This document shows, piece by piece, positions 28,365 through 37,104 of a stretch of 64,000 nt of DNA (the stretch's first letter is position 1; each line of letters opens with the position of its first letter). A program made the translations under genes and the position numbers. This DNA comes from CAVTPU01 sp963736695. Its GTDB lineage: Bacteria; Actinomycetota; Actinomycetes; Mycobacteriales; Micromonosporaceae. Location: NCBI GenBank assembly GCA_963736695.1, contig CAVTPU010000004.1, positions 2,108,001 to 2,172,000 of the forward strand. Reading direction: 5' to 3'. The notes beneath the pieces were generated by a model that was not told the origin of the DNA, did not search any database, and saw nothing but the letters and a program-made list of their open reading frames with translations.

Positions 28365-29234
28365 GTGGCAGACGATCCTGCCAGTCGCTCGACCCGCACC
28401 GACGAGCTGTGGGCGGAGACTCGAATCGATCCGATCGAGATCGCACTGCCCGGTGGGGTCGGTTATACGCTGCGCGCGTATCGGCAGTCGGACGAGTTCG
28501 CGGAACGAACCGACACCGACGAGGCGCACGTGGACGACTTCGACGCCGCTGCGGCGATGGTCTTCGCCGGTCGACGCACTGCTCACACCGACGACGACGC
28601 GGATGACGACGCGGAGCCGGTTTCGGCGAGCCGGGCCGCCAACCGCACCGACCCTGAGGACGACGTCGACTCCGAGGACGACGAGGAATCGGAGACCGCC
28701 GAGGACGACGAGGAGTCCAACGACGAGGTGAGCCCGGAGATCGAGTCGGAGGAGGTCCCGGTCTTCCTCGGGCACTGCGGCCGGGTCTATCTGTTCCGGA
28801 CGCCGGAGAAGTTGGTCGAGTTCGTCAAGTCCGGCGCCGAACACGATCTGAGCCAAGTGGACACATGGCCGACCGTAGTTGACAAGATCACCGCCGCTGA
28901 CATCACTCCCACCGACGACGACAGCTATGAGCTGGATCTGGTTGTCGAGAACCTGCGCGGCGGCAACGACACGTGGGACCACGCGCTCCTCGTCAAGGCT
29001 GGCGAAGTGGCCCGCGACCTGGGCTTCGCGCTGCGACTGTCGGCTGTGCGGGCGGCCCTCGCCCCCGGTTCCCCCCTCGATGATCTCGACGAGGCGCTCC
29101 GAGCCGCCGAGGCCGGTGGCGTCGGCGGTTTTCTCGCCCGACGCCGGCTGCGCAAAGTCCCAGCTCAGCAGTCCGCGCTCGGCTGGCGCACGATTATCGG
29201 GAAGATCTCAGGGGCCAGCGACTGGCGCGACTAG
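28365..29234 (+). CDS. Conserved hypothetical protein with acidic central region
   Basis: 289-aa protein of unknown function. The N-terminus reads STRTDELWAETRIDPIEIAL then PGGVGYTLRAYR. Residues about 65-125 are extremely rich in Asp and Glu. The C-terminal half, from VPVFLGHCGRVYLFRTPEKLVEFV to the end, looks globular, with a basic end LARRRLRKVPAQQSALGW. From memory, similar actinobacterial proteins are sometimes labelled 'primosomal protein', but nothing visible here supports a replication role. GTG 28365 is chosen because GGAGGT lies 5 nt upstream. The IS110-like/conservon-tail gene follows about 100 bp downstream on the same strand. Confidence 0.7.
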   Translation: MADDPASRSTRTDELWAETRIDPIEIALPGGVGYTLRAYRQSDEFAERTDTDEAHVDDFDAAAAMVFAGRRTAHTDDDADDDAEPVSASRAANRTDPEDDVDSEDDEESETAEDDEESNDEVSPEIESEEVPVFLGHCGRVYLFRTPEKLVEFVKSGAEHDLSQVDTWPTVVDKITAADITPTDDDSYELDLVVENLRGGNDTWDHALLVKAGEVARDLGFALRLSAVRAALAPGSPLDDLDEALRAAEAGGVGGFLARRRLRKVPAQQSALGWRTIIGKISGASDWRD

Positions 29235-29333
29235 CCAACACCAGGGACCATCAGTCTTAAGCACGATCCCCGACTGGCCGTCCGGCCATCGAGGATGCAC
29301 TGACGCATGACCCCGGGGAGGAGGGACGCCACG

Positions 29334-31319
29334 GTGACGGTGGCGCGGCTCTACTGCGGCATGGCGGCCACCGAGGCGCCATCGTGGCTCACGGTGGCAT
29401 TGGTGGACGACGCGGGCCGACTGCTCGACGTGCGGCCGATCAGCGACGATCCGGCGGGTTATGCGCACCTCGCCGCGTTGCTGGCCAACCACAGCGTCAC
29501 GGCTTCGCCGGTCGCCGCCGACCGGTTCGACTATCTCGTGGTCCAGTTGCTCGCCGCTTCGGGCCGACCGCTTGCCGTGCCGACCGGGGTCAACATCGAC
29601 GAGTTCGCCTCGGCCTTTCATGACGGCCGATCATTCGACGAGTCGCAGACACCCGTGGGGCAACGCCGAGCGATCGGGCTGGCTCGGGCCCTGCAGTCAG
29701 GCGCGCTCCATCCGACGGCACGGAGCCCGCATTGGGATCCCGCCGAGATCTCGCCGATCCTCACCGCACATGCCGCCGTCACGGCGGGCCGGCAGGCGGT
29801 CGCGACGGTGTTTCGGGAGGTGCTCCGGGAGCTATATCCCGCCGCGTTGAGAGCGTTCGCCGACCCGACCGAACACCTTCCGCTGCGCATCCTCGACGCG
29901 TTTCCCGAACCGTCCGCGGTGAATGCCGCGCAGATCGACTACCCCATCGACGCCTCGCTCATCGCCGAGATCACCAGCGCCGGCATCGCCGACGCCGCAA
30001 CGGCCTCGGCGGCGCTCGGCGCCCTGCGGATGGCAGTCAATGAGTCACCCGGACGACGAGCTCCCCGGATCTATCCTCCGACGATCGCGGAGACCGTTCG
30101 GCAGTCCGCAGCCGCAGTCCGCGCCGCCGACGCGGCCTCAGCCACTCTCGTCGCGGCGATGGCGGAGTGTCTTGCCGCCACAAGAACATCTCCTCCCCCC
30201 GAACCGCCCCGAGCCGCGGCGACCGACGGCTCCGCATATCCGGGATTCGGACCCACGCCTGTTCCCCGACGGGCCCCCGTGTCCGAGCCCTCGCCCGGCT
30301 ATGGATTCGGCCCACCAGAACACCTGCCGACCGGCCACCCGTCCGGCGCCTATCCGATCTCAGCACAGCCCAGCACCGCTTATCCGGTCGCCGTCCACTC
30401 AGACGGTGGCCCGCCGACCTCCGGGCCCCCGACTCGGTCCTTTCCCACCTCCGGCAGCCCCCTCCCAAGCCGGGCCGAGTTCGCCACCGCCGCGGGCGAT
30501 TCGACACTGTTGGCGCCGCCGACGCCGCGTCCCGCCCCGTCGTTCGACCCGCCGGGCGCGCCGAGTGGGGCGTGGCCGATCACCCCTCCAACCACACCCG
30601 ATAACGACATCGCCGCCGTCACCGCGTCGATCTTCGCGGCCGACGTCGGCCGCGACCCGGTCCCGTCGTCGCAGCCAACGTCTTCCCGGCGAACACCTTC
30701 GCCGCCGACTCCGCGGCAACCGCCCGCCGGAATTTCGGTCAGACAACCGCACGGCGGGCCGCCCCACGCACCAGCACCGTCCTTTGAGGACGACCCACTC
30801 AACGCCCCGCTCGAGGCCCTCCCCGGCGTGCCCGACTGGTCTTCCGGACGGGCCAACGGCGGACGGGACCAGCCCGGCGGCTCGCCGCCGGGCTCTGACG
30901 GCGACTTATTGATCTTTTCCGAGGCCAGGTCGGCATGGTTCGAACCTGCTCACGAGCCCGACAGCCTGACCGAACCCACCGACAACTGGAACATCGTCAC
31001 CGACGCCGGTTGGCGCAGCGCCGAGCAGGCTTCCCGTCCGTCGGTCGCGGGTGCCACGAATGTCGGCCTACCCCAGCGTGTGCCCCAAGCGAACCTCGTG
31101 CCCGGATCGGCTCCCGCCCCGGCACGTCAACGTCGCATCGTTCGCGATCCTGAAAGCATCAAGACACACACCGCTGGTTATTTCCGTGGGTGGCGGCGCG
31201 GTCAGGAGATCGGCGGTTTCGCGATCGGGCAACGCGATCGGGCGGCGTGGGAGTTCAACCGAGAGCAGCGGGAGCGAGAAGCGATGATGGACGACCAGCG
31301 GGCCCGGTCGGCTCGATGA
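29334..31319 (+). CDS. Fusion protein: degenerate IS110-transposase-like domain + conservon-kinase-like tail
   Basis: 661-aa protein with three parts. (1) Residues about 3-200 resemble the N-terminal DEDD domain of IS110 transposases: a VALVDDAGRLLDVRPISDDP-like strand pair, ILTAHAAVTAGRQAVATVFR, ELYPAALRAF and LPLRILDAFPEPSAV. The conserved first Asp (as in GIDV) is replaced (YCGMA) and the D-A-K-D motif is not found, and the IS110 C-terminal domain is missing, so it is unlikely to be a transposase. (2) A Pro/Ser/Thr-rich linker of about 280 residues. (3) A C-terminal tail with DAGWRSAEQAS, GLPQRVPQANLVPG and YFRGWRRGQE, matching the tail of the histidine kinase at 33256-36912. GTG 29334 has GGAGGAGGG upstream. 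Its stop overlaps the next gene, a roadblock protein. Function unknown; a scaffold or signalling partner is my inference. Confidence 0.75.
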   Translation: MTVARLYCGMAATEAPSWLTVALVDDAGRLLDVRPISDDPAGYAHLAALLANHSVTASPVAADRFDYLVVQLLAASGRPLAVPTGVNIDEFASAFHDGRSFDESQTPVGQRRAIGLARALQSGALHPTARSPHWDPAEISPILTAHAAVTAGRQAVATVFREVLRELYPAALRAFADPTEHLPLRILDAFPEPSAVNAAQIDYPIDASLIAEITSAGIADAATASAALGALRMAVNESPGRRAPRIYPPTIAETVRQSAAAVRAADAASATLVAAMAECLAATRTSPPPEPPRAAATDGSAYPGFGPTPVPRRAPVSEPSPGYGFGPPEHLPTGHPSGAYPISAQPSTAYPVAVHSDGGPPTSGPPTRSFPTSGSPLPSRAEFATAAGDSTLLAPPTPRPAPSFDPPGAPSGAWPITPPTTPDNDIAAVTASIFAADVGRDPVPSSQPTSSRRTPSPPTPRQPPAGISVRQPHGGPPHAPAPSFEDDPLNAPLEALPGVPDWSSGRANGGRDQPGGSPPGSDGDLLIFSEARSAWFEPAHEPDSLTEPTDNWNIVTDAGWRSAEQASRPSVAGATNVGLPQRVPQANLVPGSAPAPARQRRIVRDPESIKTHTAGYFRGWRRGQEIGGFAIGQRDRAAWEFNREQREREAMMDDQRARSAR

Positions 31320-31708
31320 CCAACGTCGCTTCCTATGCCAGCAGTCTCAATTCCTTGCTCGAAGGGATGCTCGCACGCGTCCCTGGTGCCCGGCACGGCG
31401 TGCTCACCACGGTTGACGGGATCGCGGTCGCGACCTCCGCACGGCTCGCCGAGAGACAGGCGCAGGAGCTGGCCACGATCGGGGCGAGCCTGCTCAGCAT
31501 CTCCACGGGAGCCGGGGTCCGTCTCGACACGGGAGCCGTCCGACACGCCGTTGTCGACATGCAGAGCGCGCTGTTGCTCGCCGCTCCTATCTCAACCCAC
31601 GTCATGATCACCGTTGTCGCCGCGCCCGAGACCGACCGGGAACGGCTCGGTTTCGAGGTTGGGCAGTTCGCCGGTCGCGCCACACCGCTGGTGGCTGGAA
31701 TTCACTGA
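31316..31708 (+). CDS. Roadblock/LC7 domain protein (second copy)
   Basis: 130-aa roadblock/LC7 protein, the class that binds and regulates small GTPases of the MglA/CvnD type. Seen: LNSLLEGMLARVPGARHGVLTTVDGIAVATS at the N-terminus and the helix QAQELATIGASLLSISTGA near residue 55. It lacks several residues typical of CvnB. ATG 31316 overlaps the stop of the preceding gene (ATGA), so the two proteins are probably made in fixed ratio. It is convergent with the conservon GTPase. It may provide an alternative input to that GTPase, in parallel with the CvnB copy at 32855; this is inferred. Confidence 0.85.
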   Translation: MTNVASYASSLNSLLEGMLARVPGARHGVLTTVDGIAVATSARLAERQAQELATIGASLLSISTGAGVRLDTGAVRHAVVDMQSALLLAAPISTHVMITVVAAPETDRERLGFEVGQFAGRATPLVAGIH

Positions 31709-31767
31709 CGACACGTGTGGCCTGCTCTCCGACATACGTCGATGATCAGGCCACACGTGTCGTCAGT
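31704..31767. terminator. Long perfect inverted repeat, bidirectional terminator
   Basis: Arms of 21 bp (31704-31724 and 31747-31767) are perfectly complementary around a 22-nt spacer. The left arm includes the stop codon of the roadblock gene. No T-run follows on either strand. It lies between convergent genes, so termination in both directions is the simplest reading. Each arm also contains the palindrome cacgtg. Confidence 0.7.
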
Positions 31768-31804
31768 ATTGTCCGACAGCAGTTGTCCGCCGTGCCAGAT
31801 CGCG

Positions 31805-32413
31805 TCAGGCGGGCGCCGTGGCCCGGTGTCTGCGCAACGACAACACGTGCTCGACCAGCGCGATCAAGATCTTCTTTGTCGAGTCCCGAGTGCGTGCGTC
31901 ACAGCTCAGCACCGGCACGTCCGACGAGATGGCCAGAGCCTCACGCACGTCGTTGGCGTCGTGATATTGAACGCCGTCGAAGCAGTTGATCGCCACGAGG
32001 TACGGCAGACGCCGATGTTCGAAGAAGTCGATCGCGGCGAAGCAGTCAGCCAGCCGGCGGGTGTCGACCATGACCACCGCGCCGATGGCGCCCCGCACGA
32101 GTTCGTCCCACATGAACCAGAACCGGGTCTGCCCAGGCGTGCCGAACAGATAGAGAATCAGGTCATGATCGATGGAGATACGCCCGAAGTCCATGGCGAC
32201 CGTCGTGGTCGTCTTCCCCGGCACTTGCCGAGTGTCGTCCACGCCGACGCCGGCTGAGGTCATGATGGCCTCGGTCGTCAGCGGCGTGATCTCCGAAACG
32301 GAGCCGACCAGCGTCGTCTTACCGACGCCGAAACCGCCGGCAATGACGATCTTCGCCGACGTCACCCGACCGGACGACGGACGGTGCGTCATGTCAGAGC
32401 TTCCGTAGTCCAC
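31805..32413 (-). CDS. cvnD: Conservon small GTPase (CvnD-like)
   Basis: 202-aa Ras-like P-loop GTPase of the actinobacterial conservon type. Seen: SAKIVIAGGFGVGKTTLVGSVSEI (G1), TTTTVAMDFGRI (switch I/G2 region), LYLFGTPGQTRFWFMWDEL (G3, with the conserved Pro), and the NCFDG segment at the place of the base-specificity motif. GTG 32413 is preferred because GGAAAGGG lies upstream and family members usually start with M-D-x-x-S-D; ATG 32392 is the alternative. It overlaps the DUF742 gene by 20 nt. It is presumed to act at the membrane with the kinase, roadblock and DUF742 proteins encoded upstream. Confidence 0.92.
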   Translation of the reverse strand: MDYGSSDMTHRPSSGRVTSAKIVIAGGFGVGKTTLVGSVSEITPLTTEAIMTSAGVGVDDTRQVPGKTTTTVAMDFGRISIDHDLILYLFGTPGQTRFWFMWDELVRGAIGAVVMVDTRRLADCFAAIDFFEHRRLPYLVAINCFDGVQYHDANDVREALAISSDVPVLSCDARTRDSTKKILIALVEHVLSLRRHRATAPA

Positions 32414-32774
32414 TGAGCACCCTTTCCAGCAGTTCTGTGCCCACCGCGTCGTTACCGTCGAGCGAGGTTGGCTCGTAAATAGCGACCAGCCCATCCGCGG
32501 CCATGTCCGCGACTAGCACACGGGCCACTCCAAGCGGCAGCTGCATCCGTGCCGAGATCTCGGCGAGCGACTGCAGTCGCCCGTCGCATAACGTCACAAT
32601 GTACTGCTGCTCACGTCCATTTGAGACACCATCACGTCCGCCAACAGAGCGACCGCGAGGTGTCGTCTCCACCAGCGCCTCGATGGCGATCTCCACCCGA
32701 GGCCGGGTACGGCCACCGGTGACCGCGTACGGTCGAACGAGAGCGCCGGTCGGCTCATCTCCATGGCTCGCCAT
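32394..32774 (-). CDS. cvnC: DUF742 protein of conservon (CvnC-like)
   Basis: 126-aa DUF742 protein. Seen: LVRPYAVTGGRTRPR near the N-terminus, LCDGRLQSLAEISARMQLPLGVARVLVADMAADGLV with the winged-helix-like pattern of the family, and ELLERVLSGLRKL at the end. A non-typical insert GRSVGGRDGVSNGREQQ lies near residue 45. GGAGGTGACC precedes ATG 32774. Third gene of a kinase-roadblock-DUF742-GTPase cluster; the complex is thought to resemble a G-protein-coupled receptor system, with DUF742 as a possible regulator. Confidence 0.92.
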   Translation of the reverse strand: MASHGDEPTGALVRPYAVTGGRTRPRVEIAIEALVETTPRGRSVGGRDGVSNGREQQYIVTLCDGRLQSLAEISARMQLPLGVARVLVADMAADGLVAIYEPTSLDGNDAVGTELLERVLSGLRKL

Positions 32775-32854
32775 CGCCGGTCACCTCCTCCCCACCCTCA
32801 TGCGTTTTCCGGTCGCTGCTGCGGACTAGGTCCGATCCCGCGTGCAGAATTCTC

Positions 32855-33259
32855 TCAGCCCATCACCGAGGCGGCTGAACGAGGTGTCGGGGTAAGCGCG
32901 TCGCCGACCCGATCGACGAGCAACGCCATCTCATAACCTACCTGCCCCACATCACAGCTGCGCGCCGCCAGCACCGCAAAGGACGAGCCATCCGAGATTG
33001 ACATGAGGAAGAGAAATCCGTTGTCCATCTCCACCACAGTCTGCAGCACGGAGCCACCTTCAAAACACCGGGCTGCACCTTGGGTGAGGCTCACGAGGCC
33101 AGAGGCGATGGCCGCCAGCTGGTCCGCACGGTCGCGAGGCAGATCACGGGACGCCGCCAGCGGCAAGCCGTCAGCGGACACGGCGATCGCGTGCGCGACG
33201 CCTGGAACGCGGTCGGCGAAGTTGGCGAGAAGCCAGCCTAGGTCCTGCGTACTCGTCAT
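32855..33259 (-). CDS. cvnB: Roadblock/LC7 domain protein of conservon (CvnB-like)
   Basis: 134-aa roadblock/LC7 protein. Seen: [32 protein letters not shown] at the N-terminus, [22 protein letters not shown] in the middle and [22 protein letters not shown] near residue 85, all typical of CvnB proteins. It overlaps the kinase gene by 4 nt (ATGA on the minus strand) and is separated from the DUF742 gene by 80 nt. It is the better-conserved of the two roadblock proteins here (the other is at 31316). Confidence 0.94.
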   Translation of the reverse strand: MTSTQDLGWLLANFADRVPGVAHAIAVSADGLPLAASRDLPRDRADQLAAIASGLVSLTQGAARCFEGGSVLQTVVEMDNGFLFLMSISDGSSFAVLAARSCDVGQVGYEMALLVDRVGDALTPTPRSAASVMG

Positions 33260-36200
33260 GCATCCTGCTCCTTGCCACTGGTCGACGAACCCGCCGTCGC
33301 CGGCTCCGCCGTGCTTGCTTGGACGCCACGGCCCCGCTGCACACCTCGGTGATAGGCAGACAACAGACCGCGGACGGCGTCGGGTGAACGCCGTTCTGAT
33401 CCACTGGTTGCGACCTCCACCCCACCAGGCACAAGCTGCGCCTGCGGAACCCGACGAGGCAGCCCGTTGTCTGTGGTGCCACCGTCCTCGGGTGAACTGG
33501 CGGCCTCAGCCGCACGCCACCCTTGGTCGGCGATAGAACGCCACGATACCGGCTCGGACGCGCCCCGCGCACCGAAGCCACTAGAACCATCACCGGACCC
33601 GAACGACAATTCTCGATCGGTTGGGACCGGCGAAGCATCCGGCCACGTGCTCGAACGAGAATCGTCGACCATCCGCGACGACATGGGGGCTCCGGCCGCA
33701 GTGCGACCAACGTCACCCGAGTCGGGATTCGGAGCTGGTGGCCGGAACCACGCGGACTCCAACTCCTGAAAAATGGGCAGTTCCATCGTGAGATCGTCCG
33801 CGTATTGAGAAGGAGCGATCTCATGAGAGACCGGCGCGGGCGACATGCGATCGCCCCACGGGCTCTCACCGACGCCGCTATCCCGTGGCCCGGTCAGCCG
33901 CTGCATCACCGACGTGACTTCGTCGAGACTGTCGTGTCGCGTGGTCGCCGAACTGCGTGAGAACGGCTCGAAAGACTCGGGGGCTCCCCATCCTCCGGTC
34001 GCCGGCGGCTCAGTCTGTCCCGGTCCGGTGAACACGCCTGGTTGGCCGGACGGCTGCCAGGCGGTCGCGCCGAACGGATCGGCCTGCTCGACCGGCCCAG
34101 GCGACTGCAGCGGAATCACGGGAGTCGACAACGGTGGAGGCGCGAACGTGCCCCCACCAAAGGTCAGTGGAGACAACGGCATCGGAGGCTCCGGTTCCGT
34201 CGCGAAACCAGACCCGGAGACCGGCGTCTGCGCCACACTGCCGACCCCAGGATTCGACAGCTGATCGACATCCTCCGGCACGCCCCACTGCGATCCGGGG
34301 CGGCGTTGCGGCAACGGATCCGTGTCTGGCGGCTGCACCGAGGCAGGCATGGGCTCACCGATCTGACCGTCAGGCTCAGCACCGGTCAGATCGTGCCAGG
34401 TCGGTTGAGTACCCCGACCGTTGGCGTGCCGCGCCGCGCCGTCGGAGCCGGTGAAACCACCGTTGGTGAATGGGGCAGCTGGGTCGCCGCCGAATGCGGA
34501 GCCGAGCCCTGCCGGCCTCTGCGTCGGTGGCCCAGCCGGTGGGGTGAACGGCGGCTGCGCGAACACGGCCTCCCCATAGGACGGTTGGTCCTCGGGTCCG
34601 CCGAAGGCTCGGCTCCCTCCCTCCGCCGGCCCGGGCTGATGGGGAACCAAACCAGCCGTGGGAGCGCTGAACGGGGAGGCACCGAACGGGGAACCAGACG
34701 TCGGGGCGCCGAACGGGGAACCAGACCTGGGGGCGCCGAACGGGGAACCAGATGTCGGGATCGGGTCCACGAGCGGGATCGGCGGGTGGTCCACTGCCGA
34801 CGCCCACATTGGCCCCGGCACCGAACCGCTCTCCAAAGCCAATGGTGGCGCGAAGAAGGGATGAGAGTTCTCGCCCGGGTCAAAGGTCGGGGCGCCGGAC
34901 GGAGCGTGTCCCGTCGGGATCTGACCGCCAGGAACCAACGCCCCCGAGGGAATGATCACCTCTGCGATGGTGCCGCGCTCCGGGGCGGGGCGCAGTTCGA
35001 CTCGCGCGCCGTGGCGGTGGGCCAACTGCGCCACCACCACGAGGCCCATCATGCGGGAGACGGCCGCGTCGACCTGTGGTGGAGTGACAAGCCGCTCGTT
35101 CAGTTCGGCATATTGCTCGCCCGACATTCCGATGCCACGGTCATGCACCTGCAAGATGGCGTGCTCACCGTGCCGGCGGGCGTCGACCACGATCGGCGTG
35201 TCCGGTGGGGAGAACGCGGTCGCGTTGTCGAAAAGCTCGGCGATCAGGTGAACGAAGTCGTTGACGGCTGGAGCCGAGATCTCGAGGTGCTGGTCGATGC
35301 CACCGAACTGAATGCGCGTGTAGTGCTCGACCTCGGACTGCGCCGCGCGCAACACGTCGAGCAGCGCGGCCGGATCGCGCTGGACACGGGACGAGTCGGC
35401 GCCTGCGAGCACGAGAAGGTTTTCGTCGTTGCGCCGCATCCGAGTCGCGAGGTGATCGAGCTGGAACAATTCCGAGAGCCGGTCCGGATCCTGCTCGCCG
35501 CGTTCGAGTTGGTCGAGGTGGCCGATGAGCCGGTCAACCAGCAGCTGACTGCGCCGAGCGAGGTTGATGAACATCGCGGCGACGGAGGACCGCAACTGCG
35601 CCTGCTCGGCGGCTGTCCGCACGGCTTCCATGTGGACGGCGTTGAACGCCTGCGTGACCTGGCCAAACTCGTCGGTGCTGCGCACCGGCAGCGGTTCGGC
35701 GATGTGCATGGCGATCTCGGCAGGGCTCAGCGACGATGGCAGATGCGGGTCGCGCAACCGGTTCACCGCTTGGGGCAGACCATATTGCGCGACGGCAAGT
35801 GCGCCTTGCCGCAGGTCACGAAGCGATCGGGCCATCGACCGGGCGACCAACCAGGCGAAGATCACGCCGAAGACGAGGGTGGCGATAAGGCTCGTCGTCT
35901 CAATGAGCACCTGCTGCTCGACTTCGTCGCCAACGTCGATCGCGGTCTGCTGGGCCTGCCCGCCGAACTCCGTCACGGCCGCGTTCATGAGTTTGGATCG
36001 GCCGCTCATGGTGGTATCCCAGGCATCGGCCGTGAGGCTCGGTGGCGGCGGTTCGGCGACCGCGAGACTGTCGACCTGCCCCTCGAATTTGAGGCTTTTG
36101 CCGAGCTCGGTGCTCGCGATGGTGCGTTGGAAGGTCGCGCGCTGCGTCGATGTCGCCGCCGCCGCGAAGGCGTCGAGTGCGAGCTGTTGTGCCTTGCGCA

Positions 36201-36912
36201 CCGCGACGAAGTTTCGGCGCGTGGCTTCCGAGATCGGTTCTCGTCGGGCCAGCGAGGGAAGGAGGATGTCGCGCTCCTGGGCCAGGAACTCCTTGGCCTG
36301 CGCGACGGCGGTCACCGCACGCAGCCGGTCGCCGAGAACAGGATCGCCGGCGAACTCCGCTGTGAACGACCTGATGGTGAGCAGATCGGAGATGAGCACC
36401 CGATAGCGGTGGCCGGCGATGGACAGCGGAATCTTGTTCTGTTCGGAGATCTGGCTGCGGAGCGTCGTGAGGTCGACGAGTTCGGTCTCGATCCGCCCCA
36501 GCGTCACCCGAAGGTTTCCCGGCACATCGGCGACGGTGGAGCGACTGAGCCGATATTGGGCGCTCGACTTGTCGGTGACGGGAAGCTGCCGGGCGAAATC
36601 GTCCCTGACCCGCTTCAGCGACTGCGGCGGCGCGCTCAACAGATAGGTCCCGATGGCCCGTTCCTGTTGAAGATCATCGATGAGCGCGTCGGCGTCACTG
36701 GCGAGCACCGCGAGCGCACGCACCCGTTCGGCGTCGTTGGCTGCGGACGCATGGTCGGTGAGACTTCGCGCACCGACGACAATCGTGGCGATAGTCGGCA
36801 CGATCATGATGAGCGCGAGCTTGATCCAGATCGGCAGGTTCTGTAGCCAACCGACTGGCCGGGAGAAGCGCGAGGACACGGTGCTGTCGTGCGCGCCTGA
36901 CTGTTTGCTCAC
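33256..36912 (-). CDS. cvnA: Nitrate/nitrite-sensor-like histidine kinase of conservon (CvnA-like)
   Basis: 1218-aa membrane kinase. Transmembrane helix 1 at about residues 31-48, a NIT-type helical sensor region of about 290 residues, helix 2 at about 340-358, then a HAMP-like linker and the dimerisation segment [24 protein letters not shown] without a classical H-box. The ATPase domain has [16 protein letters not shown] near 560 (N box) and DRGIGMS near 591. Then come some 550 residues of Pro/Gly-rich low complexity, including a 9-residue repeat, and a conserved tail with [25 protein letters not shown] and [13 protein letters not shown] 36912 is chosen for its GGAGGG ribosome-binding site. 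The same tail recurs in the protein at 29334. Signal and phosphotransfer partner unknown. Confidence 0.92.
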   Translation of the reverse strand: MSKQSGAHDSTVSSRFSRPVGWLQNLPIWIKLALIMIVPTIATIVVGARSLTDHASAANDAERVRALAVLASDADALIDDLQQERAIGTYLLSAPPQSLKRVRDDFARQLPVTDKSSAQYRLSRSTVADVPGNLRVTLGRIETELVDLTTLRSQISEQNKIPLSIAGHRYRVLISDLLTIRSFTAEFAGDPVLGDRLRAVTAVAQAKEFLAQERDILLPSLARREPISEATRRNFVAVRKAQQLALDAFAAAATSTQRATFQRTIASTELGKSLKFEGQVDSLAVAEPPPPSLTADAWDTTMSGRSKLMNAAVTEFGGQAQQTAIDVGDEVEQQVLIETTSLIATLVFGVIFAWLVARSMARSLRDLRQGALAVAQYGLPQAVNRLRDPHLPSSLSPAEIAMHIAEPLPVRSTDEFGQVTQAFNAVHMEAVRTAAEQAQLRSSVAAMFINLARRSQLLVDRLIGHLDQLERGEQDPDRLSELFQLDHLATRMRRNDENLLVLAGADSSRVQRDPAALLDVLRAAQSEVEHYTRIQFGGIDQHLEISAPAVNDFVHLIAELFDNATAFSPPDTPIVVDARRHGEHAILQVHDRGIGMSGEQYAELNERLVTPPQVDAAVSRMMGLVVVAQLAHRHGARVELRPAPERGTIAEVIIPSGALVPGGQIPTGHAPSGAPTFDPGENSHPFFAPPLALESGSVPGPMWASAVDHPPIPLVDPIPTSGSPFGAPRSGSPFGAPTSGSPFGASPFSAPTAGLVPHQPGPAEGGSRAFGGPEDQPSYGEAVFAQPPFTPPAGPPTQRPAGLGSAFGGDPAAPFTNGGFTGSDGAARHANGRGTQPTWHDLTGAEPDGQIGEPMPASVQPPDTDPLPQRRPGSQWGVPEDVDQLSNPGVGSVAQTPVSGSGFATEPEPPMPLSPLTFGGGTFAPPPLSTPVIPLQSPGPVEQADPFGATAWQPSGQPGVFTGPGQTEPPATGGWGAPESFEPFSRSSATTRHDSLDEVTSVMQRLTGPRDSGVGESPWGDRMSPAPVSHEIAPSQYADDLTMELPIFQELESAWFRPPAPNPDSGDVGRTAAGAPMSSRMVDDSRSSTWPDASPVPTDRELSFGSGDGSSGFGARGASEPVSWRSIADQGWRAAEAASSPEDGGTTDNGLPRRVPQAQLVPGGVEVATSGSERRSPDAVRGLLSAYHRGVQRGRGVQASTAEPATAGSSTSGKEQDA
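34682..34762 (-). repeat. Three tandem 27-bp repeats in the kinase linker
   Basis: Units at 34682-34708, 34709-34735 and 34736-34762 differ at only a few bases. A partial copy precedes them. In the minus-strand frame each encodes the 9 residues SGSPFGAPx, so copy-number change would keep the reading frame. Confidence 0.8.
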
Positions 36913-37104
36913 CTCACCACCCTCCGAACCAGTGCCGAGGTGGGGCACCGGTCACTCGCCAGCCCCGAAGCGACATGGGCTGGCCCGAAGATTCCATCAC
37001 GCCGTGGGGCAAAGAGAAAGTCCAGCCCTCGCCTAACCTGTCCGTAATGCCACACTGACACCCGGTTGGCGGCCGAGAGTTTGCCTCATTGCACACTGAT
37101 AGCC

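Noticed and set aside
29334..29930. Possible intact IS110 insertion sequence
   Set aside because: No C-terminal transposase domain, catalytic Asp positions altered, no flanking element ends seen, and the frame continues into a conservon-like tail.
34042..36846. Very long open frame on the plus strand (over 900 codons) opposite the histidine kinase
   Set aside because: Its translation is Arg/Gly-rich without family resemblance, and the minus-strand frame carries clear kinase motifs. It is a high-GC antisense shadow.
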